Part shown: positions 38,301-50,174 of the stretch, piece after piece
Layout: the number at the start of each line of letters is the position of its first letter
How positions within the stretch are numbered: the first letter of the stretch is position 1
DNA from: Lingula anatina
Lineage: Eukaryota; Brachiopoda; Lingulata; Lingulida; Lingulidae
Assembly (NCBI RefSeq): GCF_001039355.2
Contig: NW_019775014.1
Location: 1 to 64,000 of the forward strand
Direction: 5' to 3'
DNA: 64,000 bases
Position numbers and translations under genes: made by a program
The notes under the pieces: model-generated
The model's database searches: none
What the model was told of the DNA's origin: nothing
What the model saw: the letters and a program-made list of their open reading frames with translations, nothing else

Positions 38301-41300
38301 CTGTGAATATGTGGTGAAAAATCAATCTGTGTCCCTTGGTAAAGGGTAGGCAAATGGAAGGGGCATCCAGGTGATAATAGATGGTAGCAATCTTTTAGAC
38401 ACAGGGTGACACTGGGAGACACCTGTGGTGTTTTATCATGGGAAGGAAGTACTCTGTCACCATCCAGAAACTTACATGGAGATTGACTTGTAAAACACAG
38501 ATGTTACAATCATTAGCACATGTAAAACACAACATTAAGAAAATGATACGATTTATATTTTTCACACTTGTCATTAGGTGAGTTTGTTAAAATGCCTTCA
38601 TGTGTATGCTAAAGGCTGTTTCAGTTACCCTCCTAACATTTCAGAACCAAGACAAGAAAGAAAGCACAGGTTGGAGTCAACTGTAAAGTGGCTTATGATA
38701 TAATTATGTAAGAAAGATTTCATACATTAGAGTAGGCCTAATATTTGCAGCTAACCAGTATATTTATGTGTGTTAAATTATATCGATGAATTAAATCTAA
38801 CATAACAAAGACATAACTACATAAATAATGTAAAGTAAGACATAACTACATAAATAATGTAAAGTGTCTTACTACAGTATGCTTATCCATTCCAGACTAA
38901 TCCTAAAACAAGCACTTCTCCTTAAGTTTGCATCAACAGGGCAAATACTACATTTAAATCCCTTTACATTTACCAAGGATGTATAACAGTCCTTGCATTT
39001 GCAGACATCGATCACTTTCACACTGACCACTCAAATCTCCTGTGATCAATCAATGACCACTGAGAACAGCCAGCTACATGATATCTGAGGTGACTGGCCA
39101 CTATGGCCATATTGGTCGATCTACATGTATATAACAAATATAGTGTGGACAGGGCCCTCTCATAACTGAAAATTCATGTTCCTGAAAATTAATGTATAGT
39201 TTACTATGCAACCTGAGCAAGACTGTTTTTCACATTTTGAAATTTCACTGCCCAAAGTAATGCAGTCAACAACAAGCATGCCATATATGAATATAAAGGG
39301 GAGTGCTTCACACTGAGAGTGTCTGAGAGAGGATTATTAGCTACACCTAGTCTCTTGGATGTCAAATCATGTGATAATCTGTTAGCACAAGTACCTGTTC
39401 ATAGTTCGTAGGTGCCTGAAACCACAGCAATTGTCACACAAACAGAATATTTATTATGTCACAGCTTGTTCAAAGTTGCTAGAAATGTCTTCAATTTCTC
39501 CTCATGTGTCTGACAGCACGATAATTGAGAGACATGCAATGGCTGTTACATAACTGTTGCAAGGGAAGGTGATAGAGAACACCAGCATCTCTTGCCTTTA
39601 CCTGTCAGGTGATAAAGGTGTGTAAACCAAGTACTGGCATATACTTCAAACTGTCAGAGTTCATGCACATGAACCGCCTTATACACTGTGGTGTATTACA
39701 ACTATACCTGGACCCATTTTATGTGTGAAACACTTGAGAAGGGGCTTGTATTTCAAAAGACTGCTGCTTTAGATTGAACCAGACCTTACGGTTTTGTTTT
39801 GGAATTTCAATTGAAACATTGTTAATGTCCTGGGTTAATGTGCCATAGTGAGTATAGAAGCAAACACATTTGAATCCACTTTTTACTTTAACACATTTGC
39901 CATTAGCTGTGACTTGGTTCATACTTGCCACCATCACAAAAAGATGCAACAGAATCCTTTTGTGCAGCATGCTGACAAGTGTTGATTAGTTTCTAGAAGT
40001 CATCTGGGATCTTTCCTAATGAAAATGTACTAATGTTGTTCTACGCAGATTGAACAAACTCTGTGGGAATACAAAAAAGTTTGAAATTATGCAAGTACCT
40101 TGGAAACAGGAGGGGGCATATTAAGCTTTATACTGATTGCATTCAGCGAGAGTGAAGTTGGATCAGTCTACGTAGAACGCTAGTTTCTTGGAGAATGGAC
40201 CTTCTGTAACTCTATCAGGGCATATGTCACATAACTGTAACAGGATACTCCTGGACATTCCCATACCTGTGTAAATGTCACATACTCAGGTACAGCACAC
40301 ACTGAGTGAATGCACTCATCAAACCCTTCAAATATTGACACACATCAGGCTCTGTTCTTCCCTGGGAATCTATTCCCTAGAAACCGAGGACATCATAGTA
40401 GCAATTAAGCTGTTTCAAACTTGTTACACAATATCGTGTCCAGGGTTTTTCTTTGTCTTGGTGGGTAAAAAAAATTTGTCAATTCTTGGTCTGTATGGTC
40501 TTATGGCACATTTTATGTATTTGTGGGGGAGCTTATTTTAGGCTTCATATCTAAGTCACACCATACAGTAGCGCAGCCCCTTTTTGACCACCTTAATTAA
40601 TGAAGACAAGATTACTTCTGAATCTATAAAACTGTTTACATATTTAATGAAACTATTTTCTCTAATCAAAGTCAAATTGTAAGGCAAGTTCAAGTGTACT
40701 GTTAGTGTTGCTCAGTGTGAACTGCACCTATCAAATAGGGTGTGGCACATGAAACAAATCCTTGGGGTCCATCCCTCTCGGAGTTTCCTTGATTTCCATG
40801 CCATTCCAAGAGAAACCTAATCAATAATCCTGAGAGAGACAATCCATTTTGTTGGACAAATCTGTTCAAACAGCAACGTCTGTTTTTGTTGAAATTGATT
40901 TCTGCTCTCGGATTGTGGCGAGAGATAATAGAAACAGTCCCAGGTGGTCGTGTATCCTGTCATCACCTTTTACTTGAGGCTTTCAGTTCTTCGCCCACCT
41001 GGATTCAAGGACCAGCTGAAATGGTATCAAAAACAATCATGATTGAGGGTCTTAAGGCACATTTATATCTGTACCAACTTAAAACTTGCTGTAGTTAAAC
41101 TTGTGTCACAAGACAACCAGATAACTTAATGTGACTACTTTTTTTTTCTTTTAGCTCAATAGCTGTTTCAAACACTTTTTCAGACTTGACCTAATTTTCC
41201 ATTCCCAGATTTTGTCAACTCTGTAATATGGCCAACTAATTCGAGGGACAGTAGTGTTCTCTGTTTGATCTGTTTGTCTCGTGACAATTAAGCCTCTATA

Positions 41301-42313
41301 GTAGCTGCCATTATGGTGGTTTCAGGAATGGAACTCTGTGCTCAGCTGTTGGAAGTTAAAAATGATCTGAAGCAATTTTAAGGGGAATTTTGTTTGTTTG
41401 CATTCCTCTTTCTGGGTGATGTAGAGTAAGTGTATAAATGCACAACTGATGTACTGTATCACTTGCACTCTCAGACCACTTTAAATAGAACACAAATAAT
41501 ATTGTTTTTGCATTTTCTTAAAAATGTAAATAAACTAGATGAACACAAGCTGGGCAATAATGCACTTGTAGCTATGGACTGAAGATGATGGAATGAAATC
41601 CATGTGATTGGCTGTCTCTTCACAATTCCATTATATTTATAAAAACAATTCCTTTTTGCACCAGTCACAAATATTTGCAAAGTTTAAATATAAGATTAGC
41701 ATACACAGTTTGTTTCTGAAAATTTACCTTCACTAAAATATTTAGATTTTTAAAGACTTAATTACTTGAAATATCACAGACCTATTCTTCTCTTCTAAAA
41801 ATATTTATGTGAACTCTTGAATTATAAGCAGAATTATTTTAGTGTATGGATGGAATCTTAATGTTTTTTGCTTATACACTTCAAAGTTGAAATGGAGACA
41901 TGAATGTTTGTACTTGAACAGAATTGTTTAGTCACTTAAACCACTGTTGTCAAGACAACATAGCATTGCATGTTTAGTGCTGTCAAGTTACATCAGAAAT
42001 CTGGTACAAGAGTGAACCCACCATGCTGTGGTTAGCCACTGTCAGTGTTTTTTTTTTTTTTTAATTTATAATCAGCTTTTACTCCCATTCAGAACATAAC
42101 ACTTGGGCAATTGTCTTCTGGGCAAGCCTGAGAGCTTGATAACTTGATAAGATTTGCATAATAAGATTGCTAATCATTTCTGAGGAGATGACACCAAAAT
42201 GTATGACATCATGACAAAACCAATGCTCTTTGTGCTAAGTAATTATTAGGTGGTGTAAATATTGAATCTGAACAGTTATAGTTATAATGTGACATGGTGA
42301 TAAACTTTTGCAA

Positions 42314-42375
<62 letters not shown>

Positions 42376-45300
42376 TGTGCACACTTGCATGTTAGGGTTC
42401 ATGTTGGTTGATGATGGGGGAGGGGGTATACGCAAGTAATGAAATATATCTGTTTTGGTGTCCATTAAAATTTCCTTCACACACAGTAGCTGTGTTCTCA
42501 GTATATCCCTGTGTGAAGTCCTAGGATACAGTACACTGTGTTCAATGTATCATCTTGTGGCCATGTGCTCACTACATTTATATGTGGTTTTCCCCGTGGT
42601 GACTGATCCTTTTCAATGAAAGGCTTCATTAAATAAGGAATGCTTATAAAAAATAGGAGGGTACAATTTCTAATGTTTAAAGAATTTGGAAGCTGTTCAT
42701 ATTCATGAAATTCAATTTATGTCTAACAAAGAATGTGGGTAGTTAGGGAGACCTTGCTGCACCAAAATAGTACACTCCTATGGCAAGGCTCTCTACAGTT
42801 TGGTCTTCAATCAGAGACAGCTCCAGGGGGTTGACACAATTTATCACATGCCCCACCCCTTCTGCTATGGCGGTTTCCTCTTACCCTTATTGCCCATCAA
42901 TTTTCTTTCCCCGACACTGTGTCTTGCATATTAAAGTGGATTTTCCCTGTTTCCAGTTATTCAACATTTGCAGATTTACAGCAAAGCAAGACAAACATTT
43001 GTTATCCTTACCCCCCCCCCCCTCCACCTTTGTAGCAAAGTCCTGGACCCATCAGTTTTTACACTACAGCATGTATAGTAAATAGCAAATATCCAAAAGA
43101 AAATTCCTTATCTATAACAAATGGTGTATTTTATTTCACAATAAACAACCCATATGGTGTTCAAGTATTATCAGGACACCTACACAAATGCATGTCATAA
43201 GCACACCATGGTTTCTATGTGTTAAAGTTTTACACAGGGGTTTACTTTCCAGAACAAGGGCTCTGACAGGCTTCAATGCACTCTGACATGTCTACACCTG
43301 CGAGCTTCCTGAAAAGTTTGGTTGTATCTCACCTCTGCTGTGAACTACAAAACACTGTCTGCTACTATCAGTGTTATTGAAAGGAAATTAGGTGGTGTCT
43401 GGTTACCAGTTCTTTTTTTACGTCCAACCCTGAAATCCTCTTGTAAGGTATAAGATTACAGTATCTTCAACATAGGGGTAGGAGTGTTCCTTGGCAGTTT
43501 CTTTGGGTAATGTTAATCATTCATATATTCTATTCTACATTTTCATTTAATTATTTCTCTTTTTTTCTCTTTTTGGGTAGGGGTAAGGGTTGGGGGTTGT
43601 GGGGGTGGACAGAAAGTTGAAGGGATAAAAAGTAGCCAGTATGCCCCAACTACTTTAAATAAGTGGTGTTTACCTGACAGGAGTCTGTTCAAGAGACTAG
43701 GGTTTCACTTTAGAGGCTGAGGGTTGCCGGGCTTAGGTTACTAGTGTCACAAAGAGCTGACAGCATGGGGCTTAACCTTGAGATCATCTACAAATGCTTT
43801 GTTTTGAAAGTAAAATAAGAAAAAAAGTAAGAAAAATGAAGAAACACTAAAGAAGTACAAACATGTTTATAGTGGATAAAGCTTGTTTACAAATGTCTGA
43901 TTTGAAAACATGTAAACACATTAAATATAATGGAACTTACCTGATGACATCAGACTATGTCCAGATCAGACAAAAAGATTGTCTAGGAAATTGGGTTGGG
44001 ATACATGGTTTTAGAAACTGACAAAGGTGAAGTAATCTTCAGGTTTAATCAAAAGGAAAAGTTCTAAAAGTGGATCAAAACCCAATCAATGGAGTATTTC
44101 TCAAGTTGGAACAAATAAAGAGGGTAGGGGGGGGGGTCTCCCACTCGAATGTTATAAAACTGTTTACCTGTACCTGTTTAATACTACCTGATGATCAGCC
44201 AATAGTTATCTTGTGTATACACTGATAAATCTCACAAAGACCACATGTAAACCAGATTTTTCATGGATAAGGTGCGCTGACCAGTCAGGTGTGTGACCTC
44301 GAGGTCATCAAGGTGCAAGATTGGTCCAGGGACCAGTTTCGCAGGAGCACTTCAGTCCCAAAGTTGTCTTGAATTTCAGACCATTTTTTGACTCAGGCTA
44401 AAAATTCAGTGACATAATGCTTCTGCCTCATATAAAGGAAAGATAGTATGCTTTTTACCAACAGTTCATTTTTTAAAAGTGAAGACCAAAATTGCAGTGG
44501 TTTAAGTACATTGAATGATAATTGGATTATGAATTTATTCTAATTTTGAAGAATGATGAAAAGAATGTTTTAGCTGCTCACTAATGCTACAAGGCCCACC
44601 ATCCAAGACATCCAAATCTTTGACAAGAACTGACCTGAAGGTTATCTTTAAATACCTAGTTATCACCCAAACACACACATGAATCTACTTTGGTTTACAC
44701 CCAGACAACAGTGACACAAGTATGAGAGTATTTACACATCATTTTCTGTGATCTAGTCTTAATTCGCTTCAGATTTATGAAGTTAATATGAAGTAAAGTC
44801 TCTGGATCTGCGGGTCTGGGCCATTGTTGATCAGGATTTGCTTTTCACACATGGTCTTAGTACATTCAGGTTGAAATTAAGAGCATAAATAGTTTGTATA
44901 AGTTACCAGGTTGTGATCCAACTGGCTGTTTTCAAAATTTTCTAAAACTGTGTGTGAACTGGACCTAGCTGAGATCAGATAAGTCAGAACCACTGTAGAA
45001 TAAACAGTTCAATTAAAGCGATAAAATTCCACCTTGTTAAACTAGATGCTATGATGTGGGTATCGATGTGAAAATAAAAGAGAGCCCAAACCCATTAAAA
45101 TAGAAAAGAATAGGCATAAATAGGCAGAGAACAAGTTTCTGAACTGAAAGATTGGTATTGCTTAGTTTATGTGAGAGATCATGACTCTTGAATGTCTTGA
45201 TTTTATTTAAAAAAATAATAAAATGGTAGGTGCACCATCTTCTCCCTGTCTCTGTAGAATAGTACAGGTTAAATTCCATGAACATCATAATTTGAAGGAA

Positions 45301-46577
45301 AGTGAAGGAAATACTTAGTGACAAGCTTACTGATAACTACGAAGTCTGTTTATTGAATAAATTCAAGATTAAGGGTGGAGTTACCAAAATGGGGGCACAT
45401 CACCTCATAATGATTTTCACAAAATTAAAGATATATTGGATTCCTTATGTAGTCTGGTACAGCCTTTTTCCTTCAACACTTATCAGTTCACCTGTCATCA
45501 CTGTGTTCATGGCCGCCCACTGGAATGAAAGAGCTGCCCATTAAAATGTACATTACACATCAGATATGCATTCAGGAGCATGGTTACAGTGTTATGGGTC
45601 ATGATGATGGTCAATTAGTGACCACCAGGGGTCAGGACTCCTGAAAAACTGTGGCTAGTATGGCAAATCGGATAAAAGCACCTGCACAATTGTATATCAG
45701 TTCATGTATGGAAAGTGCAATTTTTATATCGCTCAAAAGACAGAAAATAAACAGATGGTTAGTCATGGAAAAAATTTCTGAATTCCACATGTTATTTCTG
45801 TTGAAGAAGAATCTCCATTGTGAGATCCCATGTCCTCCTGTGTTTGCCATATATTATGTTATCAGGTAGCTTGACTCCATGCAGATTCTGATACATGTAA
45901 TGATTAAATACTGATTCAACAAACAGATAACAAGGGGTTAAAGTTAGTCCAAGCTGTAATCTGGTCACAATATTGCATTTGACTGAAAAATGGCAGGAAA
46001 TTGAGACAGCCACTTGTTTGTCAGTCACCATGCTTCCCTCTCTCATTTCCACCTTGTAGTATCAATGCTTGTTTTATTTTGATATGGGTATATCAAGGTT
46101 CAAACGGGGGCCTCTCGATAGTCCGAAGGTTCATTGGTCCGAAGGTTCATTGGTCCGAAAAGTGGTAACATTTTCATCGATTTTTTAAACAAGGGTTCAT
46201 TGGTCCGAAGGTTCTATAGTGAACATTCGGACCAATGAACCTTCGGACTATTGAACCTTCGGACTATCGCTTCGGCCCCGTTCAAACAACAATAATAATT
46301 TGATGAGTGTAAAAAAGTGACAAGACACATCAATTGACAATGACAATGGTTCTGATTAGTGTTCAAAATGTAGATGAAATATTTATCATTCGACCTCAAA
46401 ATATGTAGCTATTTTTTCAGACTGGATGGTGCTGTGACTGAAATCCAAAGCAATCATAGCAATTATAGATACATCACAGCATTATCTATATAAGCTGTTA
46501 TGTACATATGGGTAATGCATGGAAATAAACCTGTAGTCAAGTACAGGTGTTACTTCCAACAAACACACACACAATGG

Positions 46578-46623
<46 letters not shown>

Positions 46624-49600
46624 AGTCACATACACACACACATACACTTTCATGGTCACAGGTGCACTTGCATTCACATAGATTTGAACAGTTTGAATTT
46701 TCAAAAAGGAACAAAAAAAGGCAGATAACTTCACCACTGGTTATAAACTAAGTCAGGCTGATTTCAGCATTGTACATGCTCTCCTTCTTTCAATACTGGA
46801 TAATATTGCACCAATGCGGGTTCATTGATATCACAGGTATATAACTTTGTATCCACCTATCAGTGAACTGTGTAAGGTTAGATATGACATGTCATAAAAT
46901 CTTGATGATAACAGCTGTGGTCACGGAACAGGTGTATTGACTTGAAACAAGGCCATGTGCTTTCAAAGTATATGTTAAAAGCTGATGCTATCTGAAAAGC
47001 TTCTTTTATTGGTGTTAATACATTTTACTGCTAGTACTATTTCACTTCTACATCAAAAGCAAGTAAAAAGTGGCAAATTGTGGGTATATGTGGGTGCAAC
47101 CCTGTGTTTCATAGCACTGATTTACATATAACTTGAAAAGGTAATAATGATAATGAGGGGGGGGGGGGATTTTATTTAACTCTTAAAATCAATGTTAATT
47201 TAAAAAATTATAACACATCAAAAATATAACTACCTGGTTTTCAGACATATGATGCTGGTTTGATATCTGCATTTTATATCTTGGTTTCTTGATTTTTTAT
47301 TTGTTTGTTTTATGCTTTAAACTAATTGGTGTTAGGAGAAGAGTAGAATTATGTATGCTTTTGAACATTTCTCTGTCACAACTTACCCCAGCATAGCTTT
47401 TTTACACTTGTAACTCTATACTTAATGTGTCTTAACAAAACCTTTTCAATTTTTTCTTCTCAAGGTACAATTAGCATTATAGTCTCAAAATACCAGACAA
47501 ACCCAAGCATGGAGCTGGGAGTCAAAACAGCCCACAATTACTCCCCAAACACAGCAAAGTAGTAACTGTCAATGCTTTTATATTGTGAGACACAATATTA
47601 TTCTGGCTAGGGCTAAAGTCAAGGTGTCCCCATACAGTAGTCATACAAACAGAACTACTGGGCTAGGTAAATAGACTTCTCCCTTAAGTAACACACCTCA
47701 TTTAGGCAAATCCATTAAGTGAGCTGTTAGTGTTCAGGGACCATGGTGTCTGTTACCGGCTACAAGCTCTTAAATGAGAGAATGAGTCCCGGGGTCAAGG
47801 AAATGACCCCACAAGTTGAGATTAAAGAGAAAATGTGTGGCTAGGGGGAGAAAATGGGAGCTGGGATATGCAAGGGGTTGGATACAATAATCTTAAACAG
47901 TTTAAGTTAATTTTTAAGATTTATGTACAAGCAGTAAAGAATTAGTCTCTTCTGGCATGCAGCAATGCAGTATCATAATAATAATAATAATATTTATTTC
48001 TAGTAAAGCACATTCCATTTTCATACATTTGAGACATGCCCTTAAGATATCAGTAAAAACTTGATTACATTTTGTAAATACTATCTTAGAGCAATATTTT
48101 TGATGTTTTAGTGTATCGGCAAACATTTGAACATCAAGAGAGCCCCTCTGTAAGACTGTTTTCCAAGTGGAAAAATTGGCCAAGAATATTGAACAACATG
48201 CTTCTTACCACAGAAATTGCCCTCTCTACTTCTGTTGGCTTTCCCATTTAACCAGCAGACTTTGAGCAAATACCTAGCATGTGACAATACATTGCTTGTA
48301 TTGCAAAGCTGTTTGTTTAATATAATGGAAAATGCAATAATGTAAGCGTTATGCGAAAAGCATCTCAGCCACAGAATTGCCTGTCTTGATAGACCACCTC
48401 TGTTGTTGACCCTGTTCCTAAGCCGGGGTGTGCTCTTTTACCCCTGGGGGTGTTAAACCATCCACTTTAGTCACTGGTAAACTGAGAAAGATAATGAAGA
48501 AATAACAGTCAACACTCCACACATCCTCCCCTAACAATGACAAGGAATTTTATCTCATAACTTTCAAAGGACTAAATTAAAGACTCTATTTGTCAAAATG
48601 ACTTGTGATCAGAGTTGTAGAGTTAACTGTAGACACAGTTTTAGTATGATTACTCTATTTGTTAAAGTGCCTTATAAAATTGTAATCAATGTAGATAAAG
48701 AGATCTTTGTTTTTAAACTAAAAGTAATCAATGTTGTTTGTATAGCTTTGAGTGTTTCATGTGAATAAGAACTTAGAAACACAACAGATAGGTGATAAGG
48801 CAAGTCAAGTACAAATTAAAAATCTTGTGTATCTTATCAATTAAGGTTATATTTATGTAATCAATTGTTATTCACTGTTAGTCTCCCAGTATGACAAAAT
48901 AAGGTAAAAAAAGGCTACTGTTTGTCCTTATAATGATGCAATTAATTCAAATTTGCATTACTGCTGCACTAATAAAACCTTTAAAAATGAATATCTGCAG
49001 CCTGCAAACTTTTAGGGATTTTAATAACTAAATGATGAAATACTTTATATTGGTGAAAATTATTGTTTCTAATTTCTAGAATAATAATCATTAATCCTAT
49101 TTTATTTAATTTTTCAGGTGAGCACCATCACCGTTTTAACCTCACAGCACCTGCCGTTTACTATGTCTTCTCTGGAGATGTACAGGTTCGTTATGAAATG
49201 CCACTAGACCTGAATCTCCCAAGTGGAGTAATTGAGCTTTACTCTTACTACAATGCCACCTATACTTACGTCTATCGCCAAAGTTTGCCTGGTGACGCCA
49301 AAAAGGGAACCATCAGTTTTATATGTGGGATCATTGACAGTGCTGGTAAATATGTCTTTCGGTTGTACACCCATCCAAATGGCGAATTACTTTCCTCAAC
49401 CAAAATCATGAATGCACAATGGCCCAATTTTGACTTTTTATTACCACGTGTCCATACTGCTCTTACAACCAATATTGCCATATCATTTCGGTCAAGTGGT
49501 GCTGGTTGCAATTCTCAGCAACCATTAAGTAAGTTTTGGATTGAAGTTGTCCACTATGGCAGGCTGAGCAACAAAACTGTACTGAAGGAGCCTTCAGTAG

Positions 49601-50098
49601 TGAAGAAGTTTGAGATCAAGGAATTAACCAGACTGGTCACAAATAGTAAAATAGTGCCATGCAAGCTCATTGACTTGGATGGCGAGTACAGAGCACTGCT
49701 GAAATCCAACCACAATGGAGAAACTTTGATTGCTCAGTCCAACAGTATGAAGGTGGAATGGAGTGAACGGTACACCCTCCTCATACCATATTCCAGTGTC
49801 TTTCCATATTGCCGAAACGCCATGGGGGTTGCATACTCCCATCCGCAATGCATTGGCGATAACGATAAGGTGCGAATGTTTGCCCAGGAACAGGCTGCCT
49901 CTGGCTCTATTGCTTCTCCGACCAGTTTGACTTATGTTACCGAGCGGAGGGTGAGAAGAGACAAGGGATCAGTGACATTTGAGTGTGATCTGTTTCATTT
50001 TTCCATGTTACGCTACTGTTTCAAATACATCAGTGTGGCCAACAATGGTGCGGTAACTGAACAAGTGCTCAAGTGCGTTGCAACAAAAGATGGTGCAG
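24295..50098 (+). CDS. THSD1: THSD1 homologue, 5' part (signal peptide and extracellular region; 3' end outside window)
   Basis: Gene-level entry: join of 24295-24367 and 49118-50098, giving 351 complete residues plus one base. Vertebrate THSD1 is a type I membrane protein with a signal peptide, a long extracellular region, one TSP1 domain, a transmembrane segment and a cytoplasmic tail. Here exon 1 ends ACAAAGG|GTAAGT in phase 1, and exon 2 begins after TTTTTCAG in phase 1, so a Gly codon (G+GT) forms at the joint. The exon-2 product has eight cysteines at about residues 94, 155, 206, 256, 269, 314, 325 and 344. From memory of vertebrate THSD1, the same eight occur in order, in similar settings (GT-x-x-F-x-C...AG-x-Y; A-x-WP-x-F; R-x-x-x-F-x-C-x-LF; YCF). 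Exon 2 ends in phase 1 where the TSP1 domain should begin. The family call is by eye, without an alignment. The TSP1, membrane and cytoplasmic exons were not found in the window. Confidence 0.72.
26132..26381 (+). repeat. Two tandem copies of a 122-128-bp unit, each with a CT microsatellite
   Basis: The first copy, 26132-26253, and the second, 26254-26381, share AATGTTTTCTGTTACTGA, then ACTTAAAAAGGACATTTC, a CT array, and ATATAAAAACACGCAAA in the same order. They differ by small indels and in the length of the CT array. Confidence 0.9.
33375..33435 (-). repeat. Weak tRNA-like segment
   Basis: The minus strand shows TGGTATAGAGA (one mismatch to the A box, 33426-33416) and, 23 bp later, GTTCGATTG (one mismatch to the B box, 33392-33384). 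The spacing is short and flanking stems were not established. It may be a degraded SINE. Confidence 0.25.
34343..34412 (+). repeat. Weak tRNA-like segment
   Basis: GCAGC...CAACTGATAGAGCGCTTCGAC...GAGGTCGAGATCTG resembles a tRNA D-arm and T-arm in order, but both internal promoter boxes have mismatches. It may be an old SINE head. Confidence 0.25.
35308..35350. repeat. (AAT)n-GC-(TTA)n perfect hairpin microsatellite
   Basis: About nine ATA units run into GC and then five TTA units, so the two halves are complementary and can form a hairpin. Confidence 0.85.
38808..38865 (+). repeat. Two identical tandem 29-bp units
   Basis: AAGACATAACTACATAAATA plus the next nine bases at 38808-38836 repeats exactly at 38837-38865. 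Confidence 0.95.
42320..42378. repeat. Compound (CT)n(GT)n microsatellite
   Basis: About 19 CT units pass directly into about ten GT units. The frame with an Arg-Glu repeat on the minus strand is an artefact of it. Confidence 0.95.
46098..46287. mobile_element. Foldback MITE with 8-bp target duplication (hAT-like)
   Basis: GTTCAAAC at 46098-46105 and 46280-46287 are identical flanking octamers and fit the hAT target pattern nTnnnnAn. Between them are 174 bp with long inverted ends: left GGGGGCCTCTCGATAGTCCG, right (reverse complement) GGGGCCGAAGCGATAGTCCG, continuing through repeated GAAGGTTCATTGGTCC units. No coding capacity. The ends lack the CA...TG terminus of many hAT elements, so the superfamily call is tentative. 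Confidence 0.7.
46560..46648. repeat. (CA)n arrays
   Basis: CA runs at about 46562-46573, 46577-46619 and 46628-46648, with short interruptions. The His/Thr and Cys/Val frames on the two strands are read-through. Confidence 0.9.
47974..47991. repeat. (ATA)n microsatellite
   Basis: Six ATA/TAA units. Confidence 0.8.
49118..50098 (+). CDS. THSD1: THSD1 homologue exon 2: eight-cysteine extracellular region
   Basis: 981 nt, phase 1 at both ends, from acceptor TTTAATTTTTCAG|GTGAGC to donor GGTGCAG|GTAAGT. It encodes residues 25-351 of the predicted protein. N-glycosylation sequons lie at Asn32 (NLT), Asn70 (NAT) and Asn176 (NKT). The even number of cysteines and the absence of a membrane segment fit an extracellular fold. 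A basic RRVRR at residues 301-305 matches the furin pattern R-x-[KR]-R. The ATG at 49063 is upstream of the acceptor and is not a start; the Leu-rich tail after 50098 is TTG-repeat intron. Codons here keep CpG far more than the surrounding intron, as expected under coding selection. Confidence 0.85.
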
Positions 50099-50114
50099 GT
50101 AAGTCAGTGTTGTC

Positions 50115-50174
50115 ATTGTTGTTGTTGTTGTTTCTGCTTCTTCTGTTGTTACTGCTATCATTGTTGTTGCTGTT
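50115..50174. repeat. TTG/CTG-rich low-complexity tract next to the exon 2 donor
   Basis: Imperfect TTG/TTC/CTG units begin about 17 bp after the exon end and give the artefactual poly-Leu tail of the open frame. Confidence 0.85.

Larger units (their letters stand above)
37501..49117. other. THSD1 intron 1, CpG-depleted right part
   Basis: The last 11.6 kb of the intron. CpG is rare (4 counted in 38041-39000), while TG and CA are abundant. It contains a 29-bp tandem repeat at 38808-38865, CT/TG and CA microsatellites, several long G or C runs, and a foldback element at 46098-46287. No coding exon was seen. Confidence 0.5.

Noticed and set aside
43937-43978. Minus-strand segment between TTTCCTAG and TCAG|GTAAGT
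   Set aside because: Only 42 nt, with stops in all frames; no partner exon seen.
49063-49117. Upstream ATG of the long frame at 49063
   Set aside because: It lies before a strong TTTTTCAG acceptor in AT-rich DNA; the signal-peptide exon at 24295 joins in the right phase.
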